Source: Leguminivora glycinivorella
Lineage: Eukaryota > Arthropoda > Insecta > Lepidoptera > Tortricidae
Length of the DNA stretch: 64,000 bases
Assembly: GCF_023078275.1 (NCBI RefSeq)
Contig: NC_062998.1
Location: forward strand, 13,591,916 to 13,655,915
Reading direction: 5' to 3'
Part shown: positions 37,901 to 48,463 of the stretch, one piece after another
How positions within the stretch are numbered: position 1 is the first letter of the stretch
How the letters are laid out: the number at the start of each line of letters is the position of its first letter
Program-made: the position numbers and the translations under genes
The notes under the pieces: model-generated
Told to the model about the DNA's origin: nothing
What the model saw: only the letters and a program-made list of their open reading frames with translations
The model's database searches: none

Positions 37901-40900
37901 GTTGATAGTAATATTAATGACGACTACTTCAACAAGTGTCAATTGTGAAATGCCGCAAAATACTAGTTGCTCTATAGAAGACCATAATAATATGATCCCC
38001 GATCCTTTACAACCCAGCAGCTCGGTACGCACGTTACAATTTTTTTTTAATCTTCTTTAGTGAGGGCAACTGAGTACGACGGCATATTTAATTGTTTATA
38101 AAGTTTGAGGATACCTGGAAAAAATTAATACAAGAAGCCATTTTGAAAATATAATAAATATTCACTGCTTTCGGTCACGCGTGTACGCTGCGACCATTTT
38201 GCGACCGTTTGTCGACCGATTGGTGACCGTTTGGCGACTGTTTTTTACATGGAATATTACCGTCTTAATCCATATTTTAGCAACTTTATTGGTTTTCTAG
38301 GCATTATTTTTATTATTTCAGTATAGTATATGCACCGGAGCACTAAAACTTCACCAATCAATATACATAACACGCAAACACCGAGTAGTCAATAATATTA
38401 TTACTGGTTAAACTGAGGTAAATTGATGGCGCGTTGATAAATTTAGACTTATTTTATGAAATCACTCGAGCAATTTAATTGGCCATGGTAATTAGCCCAC
38501 ATTATATTACAAATGCAAACAATATTTATCTTTAACAAATTCTTACGCCATTACATTTTAATGTCAAATGATTTTATTTCTTTTTTACTTTGACGTCTCT
38601 GACAGTCGCCATTTGAAAAGAATGAAATGAACGAATGATTTTGGGAAAGTAGTCGCCAAACGGTAACAATGTGTGCACGCGTAGTACACACTTCTGTCAC
38701 TTCTGTGACCATTTGTGCCTGTTACCAATCGTCCCCATTTGGGTCGCCGCGACTAAACGTCGACCGTACTGCGACTAAGCATTGAGACCCGAAGACCTGT
38801 GTGTACACAAAATAGGAGGATTTGCGTAGGAACGGCGACCGATTATGGTTATATGGGGGGGTTCCTGAGACCCCGTATATAATTAATATATCAATAAATA
38901 ATACTTTTGAACAGAAATCCAAATGTATATTTGTCATTTTCGTAGTTGTAAAAATGACCAAAATACAGCTTCCGCACCAGCGGAGTGTACACGATTTTTC
39001 TCACCCGCACTGAGTGATGACAGCGTACGGGGTTCAAAAACCCCCGTAACGCAGTGAACGTGTTAACTTGAATGATGATATTTTTTGTCCATTGATGATG
39101 AAGATGATGACTCATAGAAAAAGTATTGTATACAATAGTGATATAATTAAGCTTTTCACTTTCGTACCGTACTATTAGGCCACTCAGCAAGCTTCGTGGC
39201 CTAAACATGGTACTCGACTGAAAAGCTTTGTACTATATCACGATTGTATAAAATACTATTGTTAGTCAGTTTACTTTCTAAACGTTCGATATTTGAAACA
39301 AAACAAATCAATGAACATAATGATTCTTTCTTGATAGTAAAGTAAAAATTACGATACAGAGCAGATACAGATTTCATAATATAGGTCCTTTGCTTCTAAG
39401 CATATTACCTTTGTTATGAAGAACTTATGATATGGATGTATCAGAGATCTGTGGGATGTATACATATAGGTACATAATATACATAATTATTTTTTCAGTA
39501 GTGATTTTTTCTAAACAAAGCTTTAAAATAAAACATTTTTGACCATTATAATGACGTAGCTCTTCAATTATTTGTTTCCAGCGGCACGACATAATTTCCG
39601 GAAGTACAACCTGTTCTCGGTGTCGGACTTCGGCGTGGGATACGACTACGACAGCGTGCTGCACTACAGCCGCAAAGCGTTCTCCTCCAACGGTGGCGAC
39701 ACTCTGGTGCCCAAGAAGGTACAAATTATTGCTGATCAAACAGGCCCGTTAGTAGAAAAGAGCAAAAGAGCGCAAAAACGCTTTTTTTTAATGGGAACCT
39801 TTAACACCAAATTTTTTTAATTTTCCGCTGTATTCTGCTGAGGGTAATAACTTAATAAGTTGACAAAGTAGAGTAATTTATTATAGTATATTTTTTTCAA
39901 TGTGTTGAAAAGTTTACTTGTTTCTTTTTTTAACATCTTGAGACGTCAGGCTTCTCGAGGTTAACAAATGGGCATGGTGAACAACTCACTATGGTGCAGT
40001 CAGTTTGATTCTGTTTATACTGTTCACTGTATGACATCCGATTAATTCATGTTTTCAGAATAGGTTCCTAGTAAATAGGTAAAATGTATACATAATGTAG
40101 GTACTTCATTTCATATCGCGGTGGGATTCATATACCCTGTAAATTTAGCATCATCTATATACATATTGAATTTATTTAAATTAATTAACATGTACGTTGT
40201 ACTTGGTTGTACGTATAAATTTATTTGTAATCATTGCAGAGTGGCGCTGAAATTGGACAGAGGATAGGTCTCTCGGAAAAAGACAGTGCCAAGTTAAACA
40301 AGATGTACTGTGACGCGGACTCGAATAATTTCGAAGCTGCAGATGACGTGTCACATGCAGTAATTAAAAAGAAAAAGACTCCTAAGAACAAGCCTTTCGA
40401 TGGGCATGGTATCGGATATCACCAAGGTAAAACTGTGGTTTTTAAACTACCTGCAGCTGATAATTATAGATTGCCCGAAAAGCCGTCAAATGCTCTGTTT
40501 GATTATTTCAGTAAAGAGCCGCAAGCTGTGTCTCCGTTGCTTATTAAAGGATTTGGAGTTGGACAGAAAATAACTTACACGTACAAATTGCCTGACGGGT
40601 TCCATATAGCCCAACATAAAATTCCAATGTACCGCTATCCAACATTGTTTAACAGGACAAATAATGCAGTAGCGTCCATATTTAGACAACACAATGGAAA
40701 AAATAACAATGAAAACATAAAAACTTCTATTAATAATGCAGGAAATGGAAACAAAAATAAGGAATCTATAGAGGATTTAGATGAAAAAGTGATTAATGAA
40801 CCATCGCCTAAAGATAGAGACACAGGCAATGGAAATGATTTTACCATTGTATATCAGCCCAACACAGATTATTCGAAATTTTATAATCCAGTCAACAAGT

Positions 40901-41808
40901 ACAAAATTGGGACCGAAACGAATTATTATCTTAATTATTCTCCAAAAGCTCAAGAACATAATGAACAGGGTACAAAAGAAATACCAGATTTAAAATTAAC
41001 CAGACAGTTTATAGAAAAACTGAGAGAACCGAAAGCAATGAGTTACCGTAATCATAACAACAACGAACGAGAAAATTTGTATCAGAATGATTTAATCAAT
41101 AAACGTAAAATCATAGATAAACCAATACTAGTCACAAAAGAAGAAAATACTCCAGTAGATCATTCTTCATTTGGTTACGTGATCCCTAGTACAAAACTAG
41201 AAGAGATAAATAAAATATATTTAATAAACCCAGAGTACACTTCCAAAAAATATTTGGAAAACAAGAATGATTTCAGTAGCCTCTACTACCCTAACGATAA
41301 TACAAATAAAGATGCCGCACCCAAAAATGCACAGTATAAAACGTTCGGCGAAACTGTTCCCTCAACGATTACTTATAAATTTAAACAAAATAGTCCGTTA
41401 ATACACGGGGAAACACCAAACGTTCATACTGATTTAGATAATGAAGAAAGAAAAAAGGAGAGTGAAAAATATCTTACCAATAAGCCGATCTCAAACTACA
41501 AGACCGACGGTAATTCTGACGAACAATATAGTTATGAGGATTTTGGACCCCATGACACGACCAAAATTACAGACTACCCGCAACCAACATCTAACGAAGA
41601 AAACTCGTCAAAATCTTATGAAGTGACTGAGAAACTCTCGGAACAAGTAGAATTAGTAACAGAGAAATCTAACGCTTATTCTAAATTACATGACGAAGAA
41701 ATAAGATTGGAAAAGCGTCTACCTACTATTCTGGAAAAGTATGTGAATTATGATAATTACGATATAACCGCTCCTTATTACGTCTCTGATTATTATAGAA
41801 ACACCTAA
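31987..41808 (+). CDS. Secreted astacin metalloprotease with long C-terminal tail
   Basis: Astacin-family zinc protease. Exons 31987-32119, 32239-32451, 33308-33417, 33982-34189, 39582-39718, 40240-41808 join to 790 codons (789 residues), with the same intron phases as the upstream paralogue. A signal peptide lies near residues 1-22; the aspartate switch is FEGDL; the mature domain starts near TKRWPNNEVIVYI. The zinc site HEFLHTLGFYH (His191, Glu192, His195, His201) and DRD are intact, and four disulfide cysteines are kept (SCVKF, GCFS, GCFRH, MYC291). Odd: the Met-turn reads SVLHY (246-250), with Leu248 for the usual Met. After Cys291 the last exon continues open for about 498 residues rich in Asn, Lys, Glu, Thr and Tyr, without cysteine pairs or a known domain, ending in a Tyr-rich stretch (YYVSDYYRNT). 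Intron 4 (5.4 kb) holds a piggyBac-like element. Confidence 0.9.
32757..32887. repeat. Short MITE in astacin 2 intron 2
   Basis: ATATGTGAGTGTG near the left end and CACACTCACATAT at the right end are inverted, with a second pair AAAACGTCCCATTTT / AAAGTGGGACGTTTT just inside. About 130 bp; non-coding. Confidence 0.55.
33590..33780. repeat. Dispersed repeat, GATACAAGTGCG family
   Basis: Contains TTTTTACGCACTAGTGCGAG, CGTCGTACGATACACGTGCG, TTCGTAACTCGTGTCG, GGGAGTGTTTTAATTTATCG, CCACTCGTTTCGAGCTTCC and TTTACGCACTTGTATCGTAA, the same blocks as at 28309 and 37570. It lies in intron 3 of astacin 2. Confidence 0.65.
34615..34650. repeat. Perfect 16-bp hairpin
   Basis: TTATTGAATAGACATA and its exact complement are separated by AGTC. 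It lies in intron 4 of astacin 2 beside a MITE and could be the remains of a nested insertion. Confidence 0.8.
34657..34780. repeat. MITE with GGAGGTAAGG ends
   Basis: The left part (ATTGTGCAACAAAGGAGGTA) and right part (TACCTCCTGAGTTACACACA) are imperfect inverted repeats about 30 bp long around 60 bp. No duplication assigned. Confidence 0.55.
34781..36046. other. Astacin 2 intron 4, left part
   Basis: AT-rich with no coding frame. A patch near 35650-35730 (GAGTGTTATTTTCTCGC, TTATCTTATGAAACG on the other strand) looks repeat-derived but was not classified. Confidence 0.35.
36051..39062. mobile_element. 3.0-kb non-autonomous piggyBac-like element
   Basis: TTAA lies at both outer edges (36047-36050, 39063-39066). 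The termini CACGTTCGCTGCG and CGCAGTGAACGTG are inverted with one or two mismatches. TTAA duplication is the hallmark of piggyBac. Subterminal copies of CCCCGTA[AT]CGCACT-like motifs occur at about 36090, 36137, 36330, 36378, 36808 and 39040, often as small hairpins with TACGGGG. No transposase frame survives. The middle contains other repeats: a partly duplicated segment with GAATTTGTGGCTGTCA near 37010 and 37104, a GATACAAGTGCG-family copy at 37570, and a block rich in CGACCGTTTG motifs (38180-38780). Confidence 0.72.
37570..37762. repeat. Dispersed repeat, GATACAAGTGCG family
   Basis: Carries TTTTTTTAACGCAGTAGTGC, CGTCGTACGATACACGTGCG, CAACTCGTGTCGATTTAAAA, CACTCCCTTCG and TTTTCCGCACTCGTATC, in the same order as at 33590. 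It is nested inside the piggyBac-like element. Confidence 0.65.
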
Positions 41809-43286
41809 TGTTAAGTAACAAGGTTTCATTGGTTAATTACATAATTCAAAGAAGAAAAAATACAAACATCAGTAAGTAATTGTAATTCGTGTTAATCTAA
41901 AGTCATTTAGATAACATACCGCGCGGGGTGTTGTGTATTAGAACTATACTTATGCATAGTTAATACGAATGTGTGGCATAAGGAGAAGTGTGTCTGGCGT
42001 TCACATTTTGTTAGTATAGAGAATTACCAATGTTTATTATCTCTCGCCTGAAGAGAATGAGTAAGAAAGCCAGATACACATACTCCCGTATGGCATTCTT
42101 ATCCTTAGGTATATGTAAATTATATCATAATCCATCCATAAATATTACATATTACCTTTAGCATATTATTTTCGCGTATTTAGTTACCGACCGTCAACCG
42201 AGGTGATTAGGAATGGACGGAGTGTATCAGGACGAAACTAAAAATTGATTTAAGTACTTGACTATTTCTTAAAAACCCTCTGTATTGCAGACAGACTAAA
42301 GGTTGTAGGTAAGTAATGTATTACACAAATTGTATCATAAATATCATAATACAAAACGTACTATTATTTTGAAACTGTCACGTAAATCATATTTTAACCC
42401 GGGCATCCCTATTTATCCCGGTTAACGGTATCTCAAATCGAACCTATCGATATAATGCGTCACATGACAGTGCACAAGAATAGCAGCAAGATAAGAAGTT
42501 ATGTATCGCATTTAGAGGTAGTAAGGCAAAGTAAATCAATGCACATTTTGTATTAGTATTAAGGATTAGATAAAACTTTATACGCCTAATTTTATTTTAA
42601 TATCGACAGTGCCTAATATACGTTGTGTACATACGCATCTCATAGTTAAAATAATAATAAAATATTATAAGTAGGTAGCCAATAATGTTATGAAAGACGC
42701 TGCGGTTCGGTTCGGACGTAGGCAAATAGGTATTATGATAATTAATAAAATTGGATGTGGGCACATGGCATCCTTTCTCTGTATTTTTTAAGGCAACGAT
42801 ACTCAACCTCTGGCCCTCCGAGCTTTTTTAGATTATCTTTCAGGAGTCCTAGGAACTATAAGAACAACTTAGCAGAAACGGAAACTAAAATCTAATCCAT
42901 AGATGAAAATTAATACAATTTTCGTTTCCTTTACGGAAACGATTTCCAAGTTGGCTAGCCAAAGCCTCCTAGTATACCTACTTACTCGTAAGTAGGTAAA
43001 TTATATATCTCTCTCACGGTATATCTCACGGGCGCTATAAAGGTTGAGTAGGATCGTTTGAGGTAAATACCTACCTACATGCTTGCAGGAAAAGGAAAAA
43101 GGTACCCACATTTAACGTAGCTATTAATAACAATTTATAGTTAAATTTATTTAGTTTGATTGTTTGTACCTTAAGGTTCGTTACTTATTGCCTTTTACGT
43201 ATCACCATCGCAAAACAGATCTATAAAATAACGTAATTAATACGAGTATATAGTTAAATATAAATATATTAAATATCTAATACCTA
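41809..43286. other. Intergenic downstream of astacin 2
   Basis: AT-rich. A weak inverted repeat spans 41968-42110 (GGCATAAGGAGAAGTGTGTC against the complement near 42075). No gene seen and no clear AATAAA close to the astacin 2 stop. Confidence 0.4.
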
Positions 43287-44209
43287 CATTGAGGTATATG
43301 TACTACGTACTAGAGGCGACGTTGCGAAGAAAAATGTTACACACCCCACTGCGGTCCATGGACCGCAGCGTTGCCAGTCCTCGCCTGGTCCTTGCAGTGC
43401 AGTGACGTGCCGTGATCCATTTACTTTCCACATGAATAATGCCTTCTTGTGTGCTTAAAAATTGTTCTAATCACTCGAAAAAATCAAATAAAAGTCAAGG
43501 TGTGACATTTCATCGGTAAATTAAACAAAAAACTCGTCTATAATAGTTTAAGATTGAATATTCTACAAATACGCGAGCGGGAGCGGGACTGCCGCCATTT
43601 TGGTGACGCAATCATAGACTAACCGCGCAGATGTGCCATTTACATTGTTCCTACTAATGTGTTTCACCTCTAATATATTTGCGAAATATATATATTTCTA
43701 TTTGGAAAATTATTAGGTGACTAATTACTACTTCATGAATTATGTTACTATAATATAAAAAAAGTTTATTTGTTTAATGATTGTTAATATTTTTTGAGTG
43801 AAATTGTATTTTTAGCACGCTCACTTTTTGCGGTTTTCTTTGGCCTGGTCATGAAAAAAGGGAACAATGGATACGCTTTGTCCAAAAATTGAGCTAAGGA
43901 AACATGGTTACCAACTGACCACACATATATATGTTCATTCATTGTATTTTAAAGAAGAAGATAAGTACAGCACAATTATATTAATTTGTATTGTTTAAGT
44001 TGTAAATAAATAAATCATTTTGACTAGAATAGCCGTATTTTAAAATGTTAAATTTCCGTTAGGCAGAATATAATAATAATGTGTCACATCTGATGGTGGA
44101 CCTACTCTATGCGTAAATGGCCGCTCCCCCCACCCCGCGCATTTGTCAGCATGTGCAGTGTTTTCGCTTGGCAACGTCGCCTCTAGTACGTAGTACATAT
44201 ACCTCAATG
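43287..44209 (+). mobile_element. 923-bp TIR element with a THAP first exon
   Basis: The ends form a perfect 39-bp inverted repeat (43287-43325 and 44171-44209) containing GAGGTATATGTACTACGTAC and AGAGGCGACGTTGC. Inside, an ATG at 43439 opens a THAP zinc-finger start. THAP DNA-binding domains head P-element-type transposases, so this is probably an internally deleted P-like element. No 8-bp duplication could be confirmed at its edges. Confidence 0.7.
43439..43515 (+). pseudogene. THAP-domain first exon, rest of transposase missing
   Basis: It reads MPSCVLKNCSNH, then GVTFHR. The M-P-x-C-x4-C spacing and the VTFHR run are the start of a THAP (C2CH) zinc finger. The frame ends at a donor-like site GGTAAAT (43516), which fits a first exon that was once spliced; without splicing it stops at 43517. 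The rest of the finger (tryptophan, Cys-His pair) and the catalytic exons are absent from the element. Confidence 0.6.
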
Positions 44210-44462
44210 ACTCTTCAAATGTTATAGGCACATGTAATGTTTTTTGTGTATTTTTCAAAGGTGCACCAGTATTTGCGCCTGATGGTAATAATTTTATGTG
44301 GCTGAGCTGATGATGGAAGGTCAACTCCTCAATGGTTAGGAGTTAAAGGACAATTCTTTCACTACTGTACATATATTCGGACTGATACATATAATACCAC
44401 TAGGAACCACTAAAAATCAACAAATAAATTAACTTTTTAACAAAAAATAAAACCGCCTTCAA

Positions 44463-44789
44463 AAAAAAGCGTGTTACAAAACACGGAGAAACTAAAAAGC
44501 CAAAAATAATAAACCTTCGAATTCAGATTTCTTATCGGATTGCAATAATCTAAACATCCAAATTAAAAACAAATCAATTATTTTTGGAGTCGGGACCAGC
44601 CTGCGTAATGGTTGGGTAGGGCAAACAGGAAATAGCAAGGCGACGAACAGGTCTGGTACCGACTACAAAAATAATTGATTTGTTTATAATTTGGATGTTT
44701 AGATTATTGCAATCCGATAAGAAATCTGAATTCGAAGGTTTATTATTTTTGGCTTTTTAGTTTCTCCGTGTTTTGTAACACGCTTTTTT
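44463..44789. mobile_element. Foldback element with arms of about 150 bp
   Basis: The left arm from AAAAAAGCGTGTTACAAAAC pairs with the right arm ending GTTTTGTAACACGCTTTTTT, nearly perfectly to within about 60 bp of the centre (GGAGTCGGGACCAGCCTG against CAGGTCTGGTACCGACT). The high arm identity points to a recent insertion. Confidence 0.7.
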
Positions 44790-44859
44790 ATTTTATCAAA
44801 ATAGTGAAAAAATTTTTTATTTTTGCTAAACATTAACGCTATAAATTTTTGCCGCCTAA

Positions 44860-45014
44860 GGCTTGCAACAGACACGTCTTAAAAATTCATAATCTTAAAA
44901 AAAATTGTATGCAAATTGACAGTTCAAACTGACACTGACATTGACATTGAACTGTCAATTTGCATACAATTTTTTTTTAAGATTATGAATTTTTAAGACT
45001 GTCTGTTGCAAGCC
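44860..45014. mobile_element. 155-bp hairpin MITE, family member 1
   Basis: GGCTTGCAACAGACACGTCT through TTGACAGTTCAA pairs with the right half ending GTCTGTTGCAAGCC, almost perfectly, around a loop of about 20 bases built of GACACTGACATTGACATT. A second, truncated copy lies at 54157-54270. Confidence 0.8.
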
Positions 45015-45119
45015 AAATTCCTCATAAGTTGATACCATAGATGATTTTTAAATTTTGGTATTTTTTTATAGTAATTTTTCATACAAATTTTGGCGGTCGA
45101 AAAAACGCATTTTGCATAA

Positions 45120-45700
45120 ATATATTTTACTATATTTTTAGTGTGTCAAATAGACACAAACCCGCCCTCAAGTCCATAAAAAAAAATGCAAATGCCTTTG
45201 AGACTGACAAGTTTGATTTGTGATCGCTGTCAAATGCAAGAACCTCAGTCTTTGGACCACATCATTTTTATTTGCCCGTCCTTCGGCATACAGCGCCTTG
45301 TGCTGATGGATGAGCTACTTAATAACTATGGGGCACCTAATTTAATCCCGTCTTCAGTAACGGATTTATTAAAGGAGACTAAAACTTATATTTCTTTGTA
45401 TAAATTTGTATATAATACTGTAAATATGTTGTAAATAAGTACTCTTTAATTAAATTAATATTCTTAACGGATTTGACTAAATACCTGGAAGAGACGCATT
45501 ATGCATTTTATTGACTTATTATCGTACTTACTGGATTTGACATAATATTGGAAGGAAGACTTATGAAATTCAAAACAAGATGAATAAGAAAGGCTATGAC
45601 GAAACAACTGAAAGAGACGAATTTTTTATTGAGACAACTAAAGACATGCTTACTGGATTTGACACATGATATTAAAAGGAAGACTAATAAATAAATAAAT
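45120..45700 (+). pseudogene. 3' end of a non-LTR retrotransposon (LINE)
   Basis: The frame from 45186 to 45434 (82 residues) carries C-x2-C-x9-H-x4-C (CDRC, then DHIIFICP), the cysteine/histidine motif commonly found after the reverse transcriptase in jockey- and R1-type LINEs, then ends. Upstream the frame is lost. The following AT-rich part to about 45700 ends in TAAATAAATAAATAATAAAT, which could be its 3' tail. Confidence 0.55.
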
Positions 45701-45955
45701 AATAAATAAATAAATATTATAGGACATTCTTACACAGATTGACTGAGGCCCACGGTAAGCTCAAGAAGGCTTGTGTTGTGGGTACTCAGACAACGATATA
45801 TATAATATATAAATACTTATATACTTAGAAAACATCCATGACTCAGGAACAAATATCTGTGCTCATCACACAAATAAATGCCCTTACCGGGATTCGAACC
45901 CGGGACCGCGGCGTAGCAGGCAGGGTCACTACCGACTGCGCCAGACCGGTCGTCA
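45700..45955 (-). mobile_element. tRNA-derived SINE
   Basis: On the minus strand the head reads as a tRNA-like gene with a perfect A box (TGGCGCAGTCGG, 45932-45943) and B box (GGTTCGAATCC, 45890-45900), 30 bases apart. The body then runs through TTTATTTGTGTGATGAGCAC and CCCACAACACAAGCCTTCTT to an ATTTATTTATT tail near 45700. The long tail shows that it is a SINE and not a functional tRNA; it may still bind RNA polymerase III factors. Confidence 0.85.
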
Positions 45956-46002
45956 AATGAAATGAAATTAAACTAATGAAATTATATTTTATGATTTATA
46001 AG

Positions 46003-47554
46003 CAGGGTTCGGAAATTCGGGAGCTAAGCTAAGCAAGTATGGAGTCAGCTTCTTAAAAATAATATTATTTATGATTTAAATCCCGGGATCCCGGGATTGT
46101 ATGCAACATCAGAAAATTGTTAATGTGTATCAATTGTCGTTGGGTTATGCCTTTTTTAGCGAATTTCTTCAACATATGTACAAGCCGTTTTAACGATATG
46201 TCGGCAGCATGTACAAAAAGGACACGTATTAGTCCATTTAAGGCCTTAATTTAGGTATTGTGTTTAGATGATAATATTGATAACATAATATAACAACTTT
46301 TATAATAATATATCATGACATTGACAAGTACTGAAATTTAACTGGGACATTACTGCAACCATCGTAAATTTGGAATACAGTAGAACCCGCTTAAAACGAT
46401 TCTGAGGGGACCCAGCCAAAAAAGCGTATTATGCGGGAAATCGTATTAAACGAGAAAAAAATGTGATTTTTCATCGTAAACTTTTAATATGGTTACTTTT
46501 TCTTGGAGCATTAATGTTTTTCTTCTTATTTTTGACATCACTGAACCAAAGATGGGACAAAGAATTCAGAGACTCAACACCGACACTCAACACCGCAGCA
46601 GTGATAATGAGCGAAGTGTATGTAGGTTGGTACGAACTATCGCACTAACCGCTGAGTTAGGACGACAAATTACAAATTAATCTTTACGGGTGGCGGTGTC
46701 GCCAGAATCGCGTAATTAGTACAGTACAATTAGTTCCGATTATTGTCACCCGCATAAATAAAGTTGTAAAGTAATGCAAGGTGAGTGGTTTTAGATGGTG
46801 TATTAAGCGGGAACGCGAGTCGTATTAACCGTGAAAAAATGTCTGAAAACAAGTCTCAAATTGTAGGGACCGGCGTAAAATGGCGTATAATGCGGGAAAT
46901 CGTATTAAACGTGATCGTTTTAACCGGGTTCTACTGTATCTGTATTCATTCGAATTAACATAAAATAACACGGCTACATCTTACCTCACATAAAAAAGTA
47001 TTCCAGTATAAATCTCGTGCAATAACAATCAATCAATCAAAAGTCCAGGAATTTTCAGCATAAACTGTCGTTATTCGATGTAATACCACAAATTACAGAA
47101 TCCAATCCATAAAGCAAATCATAAACCGTTGTTGAAAAGCTGTTGCATAACCATTGAAGATACGTGAAATTGACACACGAAGGAAAAAAAACGTTTGGAA
47201 ATATTATTTGGAAGGGGTTCGGAAGAAGCTGTAAGTACAGAATACCAGAACTACAGTGGCAACGAGAAAATGTAAAAATAAGCTAATTAAAGAACTCCTC
47301 ATTAATGTATGTCAGAAAGCACACCTACCAAACCATTTTAACCCGATTCTTTCATTTGAAATTTCCAGTTACATTTCGTTACACCCTTTTATTGCTTTAA
47401 ATACATTTCTATGGCTGTTATTCAAATTACGGGAAGTCCCGGGAAATTTATTAGTAAAACCAAATTGAGTCCGCCTCCATACTAGTCAACATCACGCAAA
47501 ACAAAAGACTGAGGTCGAAGTTTAGGTATAGAAGCTCCCGAATTTCCGATCCCT
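46003..47554. mobile_element. 1.55-kb hAT-like element
   Basis: The left end CAGGGTTCGGAAATTCGGGA and right end TCCCGAATTTCCGATCCCT are inverted repeats (about 22 bp). ATTTATAAG flanks both sides (45994-46002, 47555-47563). Termini and duplication fit hAT, with one terminal base lost at the right. It contains the palindrome TCCCGGGATCCCGGGATT at 46081 and a nested pogo-like MITE. No transposase is visible. Confidence 0.75.
46378..46936. mobile_element. 559-bp pogo/Tigger-like MITE, nested
   Basis: Ends CAGTAGAACCCGCTTAAAAC and the complement GTTTTAACCGGGTTCTACTG, flanked by TA (46376-46377, 46937-46938). CAGTAGAACC termini are typical of the pogo/Tigger branch of Tc1/mariner. The motif TATTATGCGGGAAATCGTAT recurs near both ends. 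It has no transposase frame. Confidence 0.8.
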
Positions 47555-47743
47555 ATTTATAAGTATTAAAACAAGAAGAATAAAGGAAAATAGAAATACT
47601 TCACTCAAGACGAGGCGGTATGGCCTATGGTCCTAGCCTGTCCAGAACAAAGACTTTTACAGGGGACAGCTCAATCACATTTTTTGCCATACTAAATTGA
47701 ACCTTATCACCGAGAGAGAAAGTTAATCGTATCAGACTAGCGA

Positions 47744-48140
47744 AAACGGTCCACATGAGAGGGCATTGTTTGGGCTGGTGTCCCTCTCGCACGTGTGACC
47801 AGTGTTAATGAGGTTACCATAGTAGTAGTATTTTTATCTGTATATTATCTGACTTTAAAACTTCTTATTTTATTTTAGTGTTATATTCAAAGTAGGGTTT
47901 CGATATATTTCAAAGAATTGGAAAATAATTATAATGTAATTATTTTGATGCCAATAAATCTAAAGATTTGTATTATCAAAAAATATGTTCAAATGGGTAT
48001 TAGTAGATTTGGTAGTAACTTTGAAAATTGACTGGTATCCCCAATGTATGACAGTGATGACGTCACTGAATAATGTTGACATTGTCAGTAAGTGCGAGAG
48101 GGACACCAGCCCAAACAATGACCTCTCATGTGGACACACT
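47744..48140. mobile_element. MITE of about 390 bp just upstream of LRSAM1
   Basis: A 42-bp inverted repeat (CCACATGAGAGGGCATTGTT, then GGGCTGGTGTCCCTCTCGCAC; its complement ends at 48133). Its right end is about 330 bp before the LRSAM1 start codon, so it may overlap the promoter. No duplication assigned. Confidence 0.65.
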
Positions 48141-48463
48141 TTTTGACCTAACTACACAATCTAGTTTAATAATTCTAAATCTATGGTCCAAAAGGACGAA
48201 GAAAAAAAAAATGACAAGTTTGACAATCACAAATTGACATTGTCAAGTTTCATTGAATCGAAAGAAACAATGTCGTGTTTTCATTAAACTCTCTTTTGTC
48301 GTATATATTGTGGTCCAGTTCAACATTTTCCCGGGGAAGTGCTTATTTGAGGTGTTATTAGTTAAATAAATTCTCTTAGAGACTTAAATAAGTATCGAGG
48401 AAATAACATAATTGGCAGTCTATTTTTATGGGCTGTTCTGTGTCATGTGTCCACCGAGCGACA

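Noticed and set aside
45885..45955. Stand-alone tRNA gene
   Set aside because: A and B boxes are perfect, but the sequence continues into a SINE body and AT-rich tail, and the stems do not form a clean cloverleaf by eye.
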